Source: JAAFIP01 sp043721235
Lineage (GTDB): Bacteria > Pseudomonadota > Gammaproteobacteria > Burkholderiales > Burkholderiaceae_C
NCBI GenBank assembly: GCA_043721235.1
Contig: JAYSRE010000186.1
Location: forward strand, 7,042 to 71,041
Direction of reading: 5' to 3'
DNA: 64,000 nt
The position numbers were made by a program, and so were the translations under genes. This document shows, one piece after another, positions 50,395-58,190 of this stretch. How positions within the stretch are numbered: the stretch's first letter is position 1; each line of letters opens with the position of its first letter. The notes below the pieces were generated by a model. It worked only from the letters and a program-made list of their open reading frames with translations, made no database searches and was not told the DNA's origin.

Positions 50395-51438
50395 ATGAAT
50401 TTTAGGGTTAAACCAGTTCGTGCAGAGCGCCTGCCTGACCTGCTGCGGCGCATGCCCAAAGCAGAGCTGCATATTCACATTGAAGGCTCATTAGAACCCG
50501 AATTGATATTTGCTTTAGCGCAGCGCAATGCGATCAGTATTGCGTATAAAAGTGTAGAAGACCTGCGTAAAGCCTACGCTTTTAGTAACTTGCAAAGCTT
50601 CTTGGATATTTACTATGCGGGCGCATCGGTTTTAGTCCAAGAACAAGACTTCTACGATATGGCCCAAGCATACTTGGAACGGGCAGCTACTGATAACGTA
50701 GCGTGTGCTGAGATTTTCTTTGACCCACAAACGCACACTGCACGGGGCGTGGCCATGGAAACGGTGGTGAGCGGACTGCACCGTGCGTGTACAGATGCCA
50801 AGGCTGACTACGGCGTTGACGCAGCGCTTATCTTGTGCTTTTTGCGGCATTTAAGTGAGGAGGAAGCTTTTGAAACCCTAGAGCAAGCGCTCCCCATGCG
50901 CGACAAGTTCATTGGCATTGGCCTGGACAGCGCAGAGGTAGGCAACCCGCCCGAGAAATTTGCCAAAGTGTTCAAGCGCTGCAAAGAGCTGGGCTTTCGT
51001 TTGGTAGCCCACGCAGGCGAAGAAGGCCCACCTGCCTATGTGTGGAGCGCACTGGATGTACTTAAAGTAGAACGCATTGACCACGGCGTGCAGTCCAGCA
51101 AAGACGCCTTGCTGATGCAGCGCTTGGCTAAAGACCGTATCCCGTTGACGGTGTGCCCACTGTCTAACCAGAAGCTGTGTGTCTACCCCAACTTGGCTGA
51201 CCACAACCTGGGCCAGTTGCTGGACGCCGGCCTGTGTGCCATGGTTAATTCGGACGACCCAGCGTATTTTGGCGGCTACATCAATGAGAACTTTACCCAA
51301 ACCTTCGCTGCCACCAGCCTGACCGCCCAGCACGCTTACCAGTTAGCCTGCAACAGTTTTGAGGCCAGCTTTACCAGCGCAGCACAAAAGCGCACTTACA
51401 TTGACCGTGTGAGTGAGGTGTTTGAGTCGTTTTACTAA
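50395..51438 (+). CDS. Adenine deaminase (adenosine deaminase superfamily, Ade type)
   Basis: 347 residues from the ATG at 50395. Zinc ligands lie in AELHIHIEGSLEPEL (about 24-38), AHAGEEGPPAYVW and the NSDDPAYFGGYINENF segment; ERIDHGVQ supplies another His. The combination HIEGSLEPEL, FDPQTHTARG and FFDPQ-type residues closely follows the group shown in Pseudomonas and yeast to deaminate adenine rather than adenosine, so hypoxanthine plus ammonia are the likely products. Coupled to the Rieske oxygenase gene. A second, different adenosine deaminase occurs at 61 kb. Confidence 0.87.
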   Translation: MNFRVKPVRAERLPDLLRRMPKAELHIHIEGSLEPELIFALAQRNAISIAYKSVEDLRKAYAFSNLQSFLDIYYAGASVLVQEQDFYDMAQAYLERAATDNVACAEIFFDPQTHTARGVAMETVVSGLHRACTDAKADYGVDAALILCFLRHLSEEEAFETLEQALPMRDKFIGIGLDSAEVGNPPEKFAKVFKRCKELGFRLVAHAGEEGPPAYVWSALDVLKVERIDHGVQSSKDALLMQRLAKDRIPLTVCPLSNQKLCVYPNLADHNLGQLLDAGLCAMVNSDDPAYFGGYINENFTQTFAATSLTAQHAYQLACNSFEASFTSAAQKRTYIDRVSEVFESFY

Positions 51439-51481
51439 GACGCTTTGTATTAGTCTGTATTTTTGATTTAAGCTTGTCACC

Positions 51482-52387
51482 ATGCGGCTTAGACATATTG
51501 AAGTTTTCAACGCGGTGATGCTGACCGGTAGCGTCAGTGCAGCGGCGCGGTTGATCAACGTGACGCAGCCTGCGGTGAGTCGCATATTGGCACACGCCCA
51601 ATTGCAGCTGGGCTTTGCACTTTTTCAGCGCAGCAAGGGCCGCCTTATACCTACCAGCGAGGCGCAAACTTTGTACCCGCACATCGAGCGTCTGTTTACC
51701 CAGCTGGACGATGTGCAGCGCTTGGCCAATAATCTGAAGATGGGCCTGAGCGGCGGTGAGCTGCATATTTTGAGCGTACTGGCGCTCAGCTACGAAATAC
51801 TGCCGCGCGCACTGAAGATGTTTCGCGAAAAACATGCTGGCGTTGTGGTCACCATTGACTCGCTGCACTCCCAGCAAATCGTCTCTGCGCTGGTGTTGCA
51901 AGAGGCCGATGTGGGCTATGTTTTCAGTGCCATAGCCCACCCCTCGTTGGAGCAGCAGCGCTTGGCCGATGGCCTTATGGTGTGTGTTGCACCCAAGGGC
52001 ATGCTGCCCGTCAGGCTGGTGAAAAAAGGCGGCGTTTCGTTGGCAGATTTGGGTACAACGCCCGTCATTAGCCTGAACGTGCGCGACCCGGTAGGTGTTC
52101 GCCTGGGCCAGGCCTGCCGTGAAGCCGGTGTGGGTCTGGAGTCGATGGTGACAGTGCAAACTTACCACGCAGCCCTGGCCCTGGCGCACCACGGGCTGGG
52201 CGTGGCACTGGTGGATGCGTGCACAGCCCTGTCGGCTGATCGCAGCAAGGTGGACGTGCTGGCGCTGCTACCACAAATTGCCGTGCAGATTCATGCGCTG
52301 CGCCCTGTTAACCGCCCCAGCTCGCTGCTGGCCAGTTCCATGACGCGCTGCATGCAACTGGCAATACAAGAGACGCTGGGTGGGTAG
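51482..52387 (+). CDS. LysR-family transcriptional regulator
   Basis: 301 residues: winged helix-turn-helix at about 1-62 (AVMLTGSVSAAARLINVTQP, then AVSRILAHAQLQLGF) and a substrate-binding domain at about 90-295. It lies convergent with the dadA-like gene and 43 bp after the deaminase gene on the same strand. Either neighbour group could be its target; location beside an amino-acid module makes control of dadA and the binding-protein gene plausible. Confidence 0.9.
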   Translation: MRLRHIEVFNAVMLTGSVSAAARLINVTQPAVSRILAHAQLQLGFALFQRSKGRLIPTSEAQTLYPHIERLFTQLDDVQRLANNLKMGLSGGELHILSVLALSYEILPRALKMFREKHAGVVVTIDSLHSQQIVSALVLQEADVGYVFSAIAHPSLEQQRLADGLMVCVAPKGMLPVRLVKKGGVSLADLGTTPVISLNVRDPVGVRLGQACREAGVGLESMVTVQTYHAALALAHHGLGVALVDACTALSADRSKVDVLALLPQIAVQIHALRPVNRPSSLLASSMTRCMQLAIQETLGG

Positions 52388-52441
52388 CTTTATGCCAAGG
52401 TGTTTTGCAAGTAGGTTGCAAGTAGGTTGCTACAGGCCTTG

Positions 52442-53665
52442 CTAGGGAGCAGGGCGTTGCAGTAGCGCAACCACTTGCTGCGCTGTGCCAAAAGCCAAGG
52501 TCAGGCCCAAAGCGCCGTGGCCTGTGTTCACACTTAAGTTGCGGGGTCCACCAGCCTGTACCCCAACGACAGGCAGTCCTGTGGGCGTGGCGGGGCGCAG
52601 ACCTGCCCAAGGCTGGTGTAGTGCGCATCCTGCCAATTGGGGGAATACCTGGCGCACACTGCGCTGCAAGCTGCTCAGCGCAGCCGCAGGCACGCTGGTG
52701 TTGTAGCCTACCAACTCGGCCATGCCCGCTACACGCAGGCGCTGGCCTAGGCGGGCAAACACAACTTTGCGGGCTACGTCGGTCACATTCATCTGCGGTA
52801 CAGGGCCCACTTGCGCAACATCCAGCGTCATGCTGTACCCTTTAATGGGGTAAACCGGCAGCCACAATTTGGCCGTGCGGGCCAGTTCTAGGCTATGGCT
52901 GCCCAAGGCCAGCACATAGTGCGAAGCCTCTATGTTGCCAGCTGTGGTGTGCGCTGCAACAATGGTTTGCTCACGCTGCTCCAGCTGCGTCACTTGTGTA
53001 CCCAGCATAAAGGCTACGCCACGGCTGCGCAGCACGCGCTCTAGTGCTCGGCACAGCTTAAGGCAGTCCACAGCGCATTCTGAGGGCGTGTAAATGGCCC
53101 CGGCTATACGTGGCTGGTAGAGCGCTAGCGCAGGCTCCAGGTCAACGCAGGCTTGCGCATTCACAGCGCATTGCGCTGCGCCCAGCGTGCTTTGCAATGC
53201 CATTTGCTTTTGCGCTGCGTTCCAGCTGGCTACAGTGGGGTACAGCACCAGCTTGCCCGTGCTGGAGTAGTCGCAGTCCATAGTTTGGGCGGCCCGCATG
53301 CAGTCAAAGCCTGCACGGCTGCGCGCTGCCAGTGCCAGCAGTTGCGCCGTGCTGCGCCCAGAGGTGCGGGCGTTGCAAGCGCGCATAAAAGCCAGTGCCC
53401 AACGCCACTGCTGCATGTCCCATTGCGGGCGCACTTTAAGCGGTGAATCTGGCCACAGCAGCAGCTTGGGTAACTGCGCCCACACAGACGGATCGGCCAG
53501 CGGCTGCACATAGCTGTAGCTAAGCTGCGCGCCATTGCCGCCACTGGCACCTGCGCCAACACTGCCAGCTTGGTCTACCACTATGACATCGTAGCCTTGG
53601 CGATTGAGCTCATACGCCGTGGCCAGGCCCACAATGCCAGCGCCTAAAACACATACATTTTGCAT
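52442..53665 (-). CDS. DadA-like D-amino acid dehydrogenase (FAD)
   Basis: 407-residue flavoprotein of the DAO family oxidising D-amino acids to keto acids and ammonia with electrons passed to quinone. N-terminal dinucleotide motif VCVLGAGIVGLATAYELNRQ (4-23), then GASGGNGAQLSYSYVQPLAD, the DadA-type ATGKLVLY-like segment (STGKLVLYPT), and C-terminal GLRPATPTGLPVVG and NTGHGALGLTLAFG. About the same length as E. coli DadA (432). It is divergent from the periplasmic amino-acid binding-protein gene and near a racemase gene, which fits a role in D-amino acid use. Confidence 0.88.
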   Translation of the reverse strand: MQNVCVLGAGIVGLATAYELNRQGYDVIVVDQAGSVGAGASGGNGAQLSYSYVQPLADPSVWAQLPKLLLWPDSPLKVRPQWDMQQWRWALAFMRACNARTSGRSTAQLLALAARSRAGFDCMRAAQTMDCDYSSTGKLVLYPTVASWNAAQKQMALQSTLGAAQCAVNAQACVDLEPALALYQPRIAGAIYTPSECAVDCLKLCRALERVLRSRGVAFMLGTQVTQLEQREQTIVAAHTTAGNIEASHYVLALGSHSLELARTAKLWLPVYPIKGYSMTLDVAQVGPVPQMNVTDVARKVVFARLGQRLRVAGMAELVGYNTSVPAAALSSLQRSVRQVFPQLAGCALHQPWAGLRPATPTGLPVVGVQAGGPRNLSVNTGHGALGLTLAFGTAQQVVALLQRPAP

Positions 53666-53899
53666 AAACTGTACTGTAAGAAATACGCGCGCTTTTGCAC
53701 AATGCTGTTGGCCCTATCGCACATGCCAAAAAGTTATACACCCCAGCGATAGGGGCGGTATGTGTTGACCTGCTAGTGTGCATCGGGCATAACTTTTAGT
53801 CATGGACTAAGGGTTAAATTGAATTGTTTAAAACTGCCCATTGTTCGTACACTGCGCTTTGTGTTCCCTTTGTTTAACTTTTTTAAAACTGGAATTGGT
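53666..53899. promoter_or_regulatory. Divergent dadA-like / binding-protein control region
   Basis: A perfect inverted repeat CCCTATCGC (53712-53720) / GCGATAGGG (53746-53754) with 25 bases between the arms sits between the two divergent genes, closer to the dadA side. The arms also match the GCGATAGGG end of the dispersed element, but the rest of the element is absent, so I treat it as a regulatory site. It could bind the nearby LysR protein. Confidence 0.5.
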
Positions 53900-54793
53900 A
53901 TGAAACTCAATCGCTTAAGCTTGGCTGCTGTGGCCATGGTCTGTGTTGCCACGGTGTCTGCTGTGCGGGCGCAAGATACGCTCAAGAAAATTGCCGATAG
54001 CGGCAAAATTACCTTGTCGTACCGCGAGTCTTCGGTGCCCTTTAGCTACCTCACCGGTGGCACCACTGCGGTGGGGTTTTCTGCAGATTTGTCAGCCGCT
54101 GTGGTGGAGGCAGTGAAGAAGCGCCTAAACAACCCTGATATCAAGGTTGAGTACCAGTCAGTCACTTCACAAAACCGCATTCCATTGCTGCAAAACGGCA
54201 CCATTGACCTGGAGTGTGGCTCCACCACCAACAACAGCACGCGCGGTAAAGACGTGCAGTTCAGCATCAACCACTTCTACACCGGCACCCGCTTGCTGGC
54301 CAAGAAAACCTCAGGCATTAAAAATTACGCTGACTTGGCTAAAAAGACAGTTGCCAGCACCACGGGTACAACCAATGCACAGGTTATCCGCAAATACAAC
54401 GCTGACAATAATTTAGGCATGGACATTGCCTTGGGCAAAGACCATGACGACTCGGTGCTGATGGTAGACAGTGGCCGTGCAGTAGCGTTTGCCATGGACG
54501 ATATTTTGCTGTTTGGTTTGATGGGAAAATCTAAAAATCCAGCCGAATGGGAGGTCGTAGGCGATTCGCTGCAAGTAGAGCCCTACGCTTGCATGCTGCG
54601 CAAGGATGACCCCAAGTTTCAAGAGCTTGTCAACGGTGTGATCGGCGGCATGATGAAGTCGGGCGAGTTTGAAAAGCTCTACACCAAATGGTTTATGTCG
54701 CCCATTCCGCCCAACAAACAAAACCTGAATTTGCCCATGAGCAAAGAGCTGCGCGACAACCTCAAAGCCGCCAGCGATAAGCCTGCGCTGTAA
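53900..54793 (+). CDS. Amino-acid ABC transporter binding protein (GltI type), orphan
   Basis: 297 residues from the ATG at 53900 with a Sec signal (about 1-25, cleaved near VRAQD). The mature type-3 binding protein (SBP_bac_3) has KITLSYRESSVPFSYL, GTIDLECGSTTNNSTRG and GRAVAFAMDDILLFG, the GltI/AatJ pattern for glutamate and aspartate. No permease or ATPase genes follow; a racemase gene comes next, 36 bp on. It may serve a transporter encoded elsewhere. Confidence 0.9.
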   Translation: MKLNRLSLAAVAMVCVATVSAVRAQDTLKKIADSGKITLSYRESSVPFSYLTGGTTAVGFSADLSAAVVEAVKKRLNNPDIKVEYQSVTSQNRIPLLQNGTIDLECGSTTNNSTRGKDVQFSINHFYTGTRLLAKKTSGIKNYADLAKKTVASTTGTTNAQVIRKYNADNNLGMDIALGKDHDDSVLMVDSGRAVAFAMDDILLFGLMGKSKNPAEWEVVGDSLQVEPYACMLRKDDPKFQELVNGVIGGMMKSGEFEKLYTKWFMSPIPPNKQNLNLPMSKELRDNLKAASDKPAL

Positions 54794-54829
54794 ACCAGCA
54801 GCTCATCTGCAGTAACTGCACAAAAAGAT

Positions 54830-55567
54830 ATGCACGTTGTAGGCATTTTGGGCGGTATGGGGCCTGCCGCAGGCGCAGATTTTGTGCGCCTGTTTGTGCA
54901 GGCCTGCACCCAGCGCATGCAGCGCAGTGGCCAAAAAGTGCGAGACCAAAGCTTTCCTGAGCATTGGCTGGCCCAAGTGCCCGTGCCCGACCGCAGCCAT
55001 GCGCTTGAAGATGCGCACATGGGCCATGTGGGCGCACACCAGCCGCTAGAGCCCATGTTGCAAGCTTTGGGGCGTTTGGCCGCTTTGGGTGTGCGCAGCG
55101 TTGCGATTGCCTGCAATACGGCCCACGCCTGGCATGCCCCGCTGCAGCAGCGCTTTCCGCAGCTAGAAGTGCTGCACATGGCGCAAGAGCTGGCCAAGCA
55201 CCTGGCCGCACAGGGGGTGAGCGAGGCGGCGCTGATGGCCACCCAAGGCACCTACCGAACAGGCCTGTACGAATGCGCCTTGGCGCAAGCTGGCGTGCGC
55301 TGCCGCTTGCCCACGCCAGCGCAGCGCGAACGCATCATGCAAGGTATCTACGATGGTGTGAAAGCAGGCAATATGCCGTTAGCGCAGCAGTGCTTTAGCG
55401 AAGTAGCACACAGCCTGGTGCAGCGCTATGGGCAGGTGCCTTTGGTGATGGGCTGTACCGAAATTCCACTGGGCTTGCAGGGTGTTGCTTTGGGAACGCT
55501 GTCATGGGTAGACCCTGCGCAGGTGCTGGCCGAGGCCTTGGCGCAGCGGGCTTATGGGGTTATCTAG
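54830..55567 (+). CDS. Aspartate/glutamate racemase family protein
   Basis: 245-residue cofactor-independent racemase. GILGGMGPAAGADFVRLFVQ is the N-terminal family signature. The two catalytic cysteines are in AIACNTAHAWH (near 93) and LVMGCTEIPLGL (near 207). The YgeA-type group acts on Asp, Glu or broader amino acids. With the binding protein upstream and the dadA-like gene nearby it would link L- and D-amino acid pools. No signal peptide, so cytoplasmic. Confidence 0.9.
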   Translation: MHVVGILGGMGPAAGADFVRLFVQACTQRMQRSGQKVRDQSFPEHWLAQVPVPDRSHALEDAHMGHVGAHQPLEPMLQALGRLAALGVRSVAIACNTAHAWHAPLQQRFPQLEVLHMAQELAKHLAAQGVSEAALMATQGTYRTGLYECALAQAGVRCRLPTPAQRERIMQGIYDGVKAGNMPLAQQCFSEVAHSLVQRYGQVPLVMGCTEIPLGLQGVALGTLSWVDPAQVLAEALAQRAYGVI

Positions 55568-55620
55568 CCAAAGTATTACAACGGAATTGACAAGGATCAA
55601 GGAATTTAGAAGGCTAAATA

Positions 55621-55664
55621 GCCTTATCGCCCAAGGAAATGCTCAATAGTTTGCTATATATTAA
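55621..55664 (-). repeat. Dispersed element copy 10
   Basis: The complement of the core, CTTATCGCCCAAGGAAATGCT, at 55623-55643, followed by a TTTGCTATATA arm. It lies in the convergent gap between the racemase gene and cdd and reaches the last bases of cdd. Confidence 0.9.
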
Positions 55665-56104
55665 GTAGCACTGTGATGGCCGTAGCGGCTATCACAGTGC
55701 CAAATGCTCAGGCCCAAAGCTGTGCGTAACAGCTGGTCTAATGTGAGGCTAAGCAATACACCTTGTGGATTGGCAATCCAAATGGGGGTGTCAGGCGCGG
55801 CAAACTCGCGCAGCTTTTGGCGGCAGCCGCCGCAGGGCGTAACTGGAGCATCGGCAACACCTGCCACCACCACAGCTACCGCTTTGCGGCCGCCGCTTAC
55901 CACCATCACGCTGAGCGCGCTGGCCTCGGCGCACACGCCCTGCGGGTAGGCTGCGTTTTCTACGTTGCAGCCTGCATGGATATTGCCGTGCTCGTCAAGT
56001 ACCGCTGCGCCGACTAAGAACTTGGAATAGGGCGCATAGGCTTTCTCGCGGGCGGCCAAGGCGGCGGCCAACATAGCGGTTTGGGTGGCTTGGGGAATGG
56101 ACAT
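55661..56104 (-). CDS. cdd: Cytidine deaminase
   Basis: 147 residues from ATG 56104 (MSIPQATQTAMLAAALAARE); a TTG at 56128 directly after the permease stop is also open. The tetrameric-type zinc enzyme has GCNVENAAYPQGVCAEASAL (Cys-Ala-Glu with catalytic Glu) and PCGGCRQKLREF. It deaminates cytidine and deoxycytidine to uridine forms. It is the last gene of the leftward transporter operon, consistent with nucleosides as the transported substrates. Confidence 0.95.
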   Translation of the reverse strand: MSIPQATQTAMLAAALAAREKAYAPYSKFLVGAAVLDEHGNIHAGCNVENAAYPQGVCAEASALSVMVVSGGRKAVAVVVAGVADAPVTPCGGCRQKLREFAAPDTPIWIANPQGVLLSLTLDQLLRTALGLSIWHCDSRYGHHSAT

Positions 56105-56128
56105 GAAGACTGTGTGTTTAAAAAACAA

Positions 56129-57046
56129 CTAGCGCGACTTGGTATACGGCGAACCTAGCGCTTTGGGCGCAGTGGCTTTGCCAATAAAACCGGCCAGCAA
56201 AATGACGGTAAGCAGGTAGGGCAGGGCCTGAATCATCTCTACCGGTACCTCGCCAATGCCGGGCAGCTTGGTGCCCTGCAGGCGGATAGATACCGCATCT
56301 AAAAACCCAAACAGCAGGCACGCCCACAGCGCACCTACGGGGTGCCATTTCCCGAAAATCATAGCGGCCAGCGCCATAAAACCGCGGCCTGCAGTCATGT
56401 TGGGTGCGAATGACGCGTTTTGTGCCAGCACCAAATAACAGCCTGCCAAGCCGCACAGCGCGCCGTTGCCCACCAGCGCCAAGTAGCGTATGCCGTTCAC
56501 CGACACGCCTGCAGCGTCCACCATGGCCGGGTTCTCGCCCACCGCACGCAAACGCAAGCCAATGCGGGTGCGAAACAGCAGCCACCACACGCCGCCTACC
56601 AAGGCCAAGGCCACATACACCAGCACGTTATGGGCTAACAGGGGAATACTGGTAACGGCTTTAAGGCGCACAGCGTCAATCACCGGCGGCGTTTGCCCAC
56701 CTTGTTTAAACCAGGCTATGCCCAGCACCACCGTCAGGCCTGCTGCAATGATGTTAACCGCCAAGCCTGAGATCACCTGGTTGCCATGGTAGGTAACGCA
56801 GGCAAAACCGTGCAGGCAAGACAGCGCAATAGCCACGCCCAGCGCAGCGGCCATGGCCAGCGTGGTCGACTGGGTTGTTACGCCTACGGCTCCCGCTGCA
56901 AAGGCTGCAAACAGCATTTTGCCTTCCAGGCCAATATCGATAACCCCTGCGCGCTCGGCCAACACGCCGGCCAGTGCACAAAAAATCAGTGGTGTAGACA
57001 GGCGCAGCGACGAAGCCATAATGTCTAAAACCAAGGCGCTATCCAT
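56129..57046 (-). CDS. Nucleoside ABC transporter permease 2 (NupQ/YufQ type)
   Basis: 305-residue BPD_transp_2 permease with about eight membrane segments. GVIDIGLEGKMLFAAFAAGA (about 35-54) is the BMP-type transporter signature, and GENPAMVDAAGVSVNGIRYLAL marks the ATPase-contact loop. Its start overlaps the preceding permease gene by 8 bases. Together with the other permease, ATPase and BMP lipoprotein-type binding protein it forms an importer for purine or pyrimidine nucleosides. Confidence 0.92.
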   Translation of the reverse strand: MDSALVLDIMASSLRLSTPLIFCALAGVLAERAGVIDIGLEGKMLFAAFAAGAVGVTTQSTTLAMAAALGVAIALSCLHGFACVTYHGNQVISGLAVNIIAAGLTVVLGIAWFKQGGQTPPVIDAVRLKAVTSIPLLAHNVLVYVALALVGGVWWLLFRTRIGLRLRAVGENPAMVDAAGVSVNGIRYLALVGNGALCGLAGCYLVLAQNASFAPNMTAGRGFMALAAMIFGKWHPVGALWACLLFGFLDAVSIRLQGTKLPGIGEVPVEMIQALPYLLTVILLAGFIGKATAPKALGSPYTKSR

Positions 57047-58190
57047 GGGCTGCCTCCTTGGCTTTTAAGCTTGGCGCCTTGCTTGGCTGGTTGCCGCGCA
57101 GGCGGTGGTAGATGCGGGCCACCAGCGGGGCAGTAGCGTAGGCCATAGCGCCCGAGAACAGCACAATAAAGCCTTGCAGCATGACCACCATGTCGCGGGT
57201 AAAGTCCTTGACCTCAAACGCCACTTCTGCACCGCCCTGGAAAATCATGCCAAACAGCAGGCTGGCCATAACGATGCCCACCGGGTGGTTGCGCCCCATC
57301 AGTGCCACTGCAATGCCGGTAAACCCAGCGCCAGATACAAAGTCTGGCAGCAGCTTGCCATGCACGCCAGACACCTCGTTCATGGCCACCATGCCCGCCA
57401 GCGCGCCCGATATGCCCATGGCTATCAGCACCTGGCGCTGCGGCGTAATGCCTGCATACACGGCAGCGCCGTGGCTGGCACCGCTGGCACGCAGCTGGTA
57501 GCCAATACGCGTTTTCCAAAGCAGCAAATACACCCCCACTGCGGCTACCAATGCAATCAGTACACTCAGGTTCAGCGGCGACGAAGGCCAAGTAATGCCC
57601 AACCAGCCTAGCGCTTGGTGCACACCCGGCATTTTGGCGCTGGCGGCAAAGATTGCGCTTTGCACGTTCATCTCACCCGCAGGTTTGAGCACATTCACCA
57701 GCAAGTACACCATCAAACTGCTGGCCAGAAAGTTAAACATGATGGTGGTAATCACAATATGGCTACCCCGGTAGGCCTGCAAATACGCCGGTACCAACGC
57801 CCACACACAGGCAAAGGCACCCGCGCCCAGCACCATCAAGGGCAGCACGGCCCAGCTTGGCAAACCAGGTGCCAGCCACAGCGCTACCAGGCCCGCACCC
57901 AAGCCGCCCAGCATGGCCTGGCCTTCGCCGCCAATATTAAATAAACCCGCATGAAACGCCACTGCGACCGCCAAACCCGTGAAGGTAAACGTGGTGGCGT
58001 AATACAGCGTGTAGCTTAAACCCCGTTGTGTGCCCAAAGCACCCTTGACCAGCGCGCTGATGACCTCAGCAGGGCTTTGGCCCACCAAGGCTACTACCAA
58101 GCCTGCAGCAACCAGTGCGATGGCCAAATTTAGCAGCGGCACCACGCCCACATCTAACCAGCGCGGAATGTCTTGCTGCCCTTGGCTCAT
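57039..58190 (-). CDS. Nucleoside ABC transporter permease 1 (NupP/YufP type)
   Basis: 383-residue permease with about nine to ten membrane segments. FHAGLFNIGGEGQAMLGGLG (about 79-98) and the loop TRIGYQLRASGASHGAAVYA are diagnostic. Larger than its partner because of an extra N-terminal region. Its ATG overlaps the ATPase stop (ATGA), and its 3' end overlaps the second permease. Confidence 0.93.
   Translation of the reverse strand: MSQGQQDIPRWLDVGVVPLLNLAIALVAAGLVVALVGQSPAEVISALVKGALGTQRGLSYTLYYATTFTFTGLAVAVAFHAGLFNIGGEGQAMLGGLGAGLVALWLAPGLPSWAVLPLMVLGAGAFACVWALVPAYLQAYRGSHIVITTIMFNFLASSLMVYLLVNVLKPAGEMNVQSAIFAASAKMPGVHQALGWLGITWPSSPLNLSVLIALVAAVGVYLLLWKTRIGYQLRASGASHGAAVYAGITPQRQVLIAMGISGALAGMVAMNEVSGVHGKLLPDFVSGAGFTGIAVALMGRNHPVGIVMASLLFGMIFQGGAEVAFEVKDFTRDMVVMLQGFIVLFSGAMAYATAPLVARIYHRLRGNQPSKAPSLKAKEAAHG

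Noticed and set aside
53712..53754. CCCTATCGC/GCGATAGGG pair as an eleventh element copy
   Set aside because: Only the last nine bases of the core match; the TTTCCTTGG part and hairpin are missing, so it is more likely a regulatory inverted repeat.
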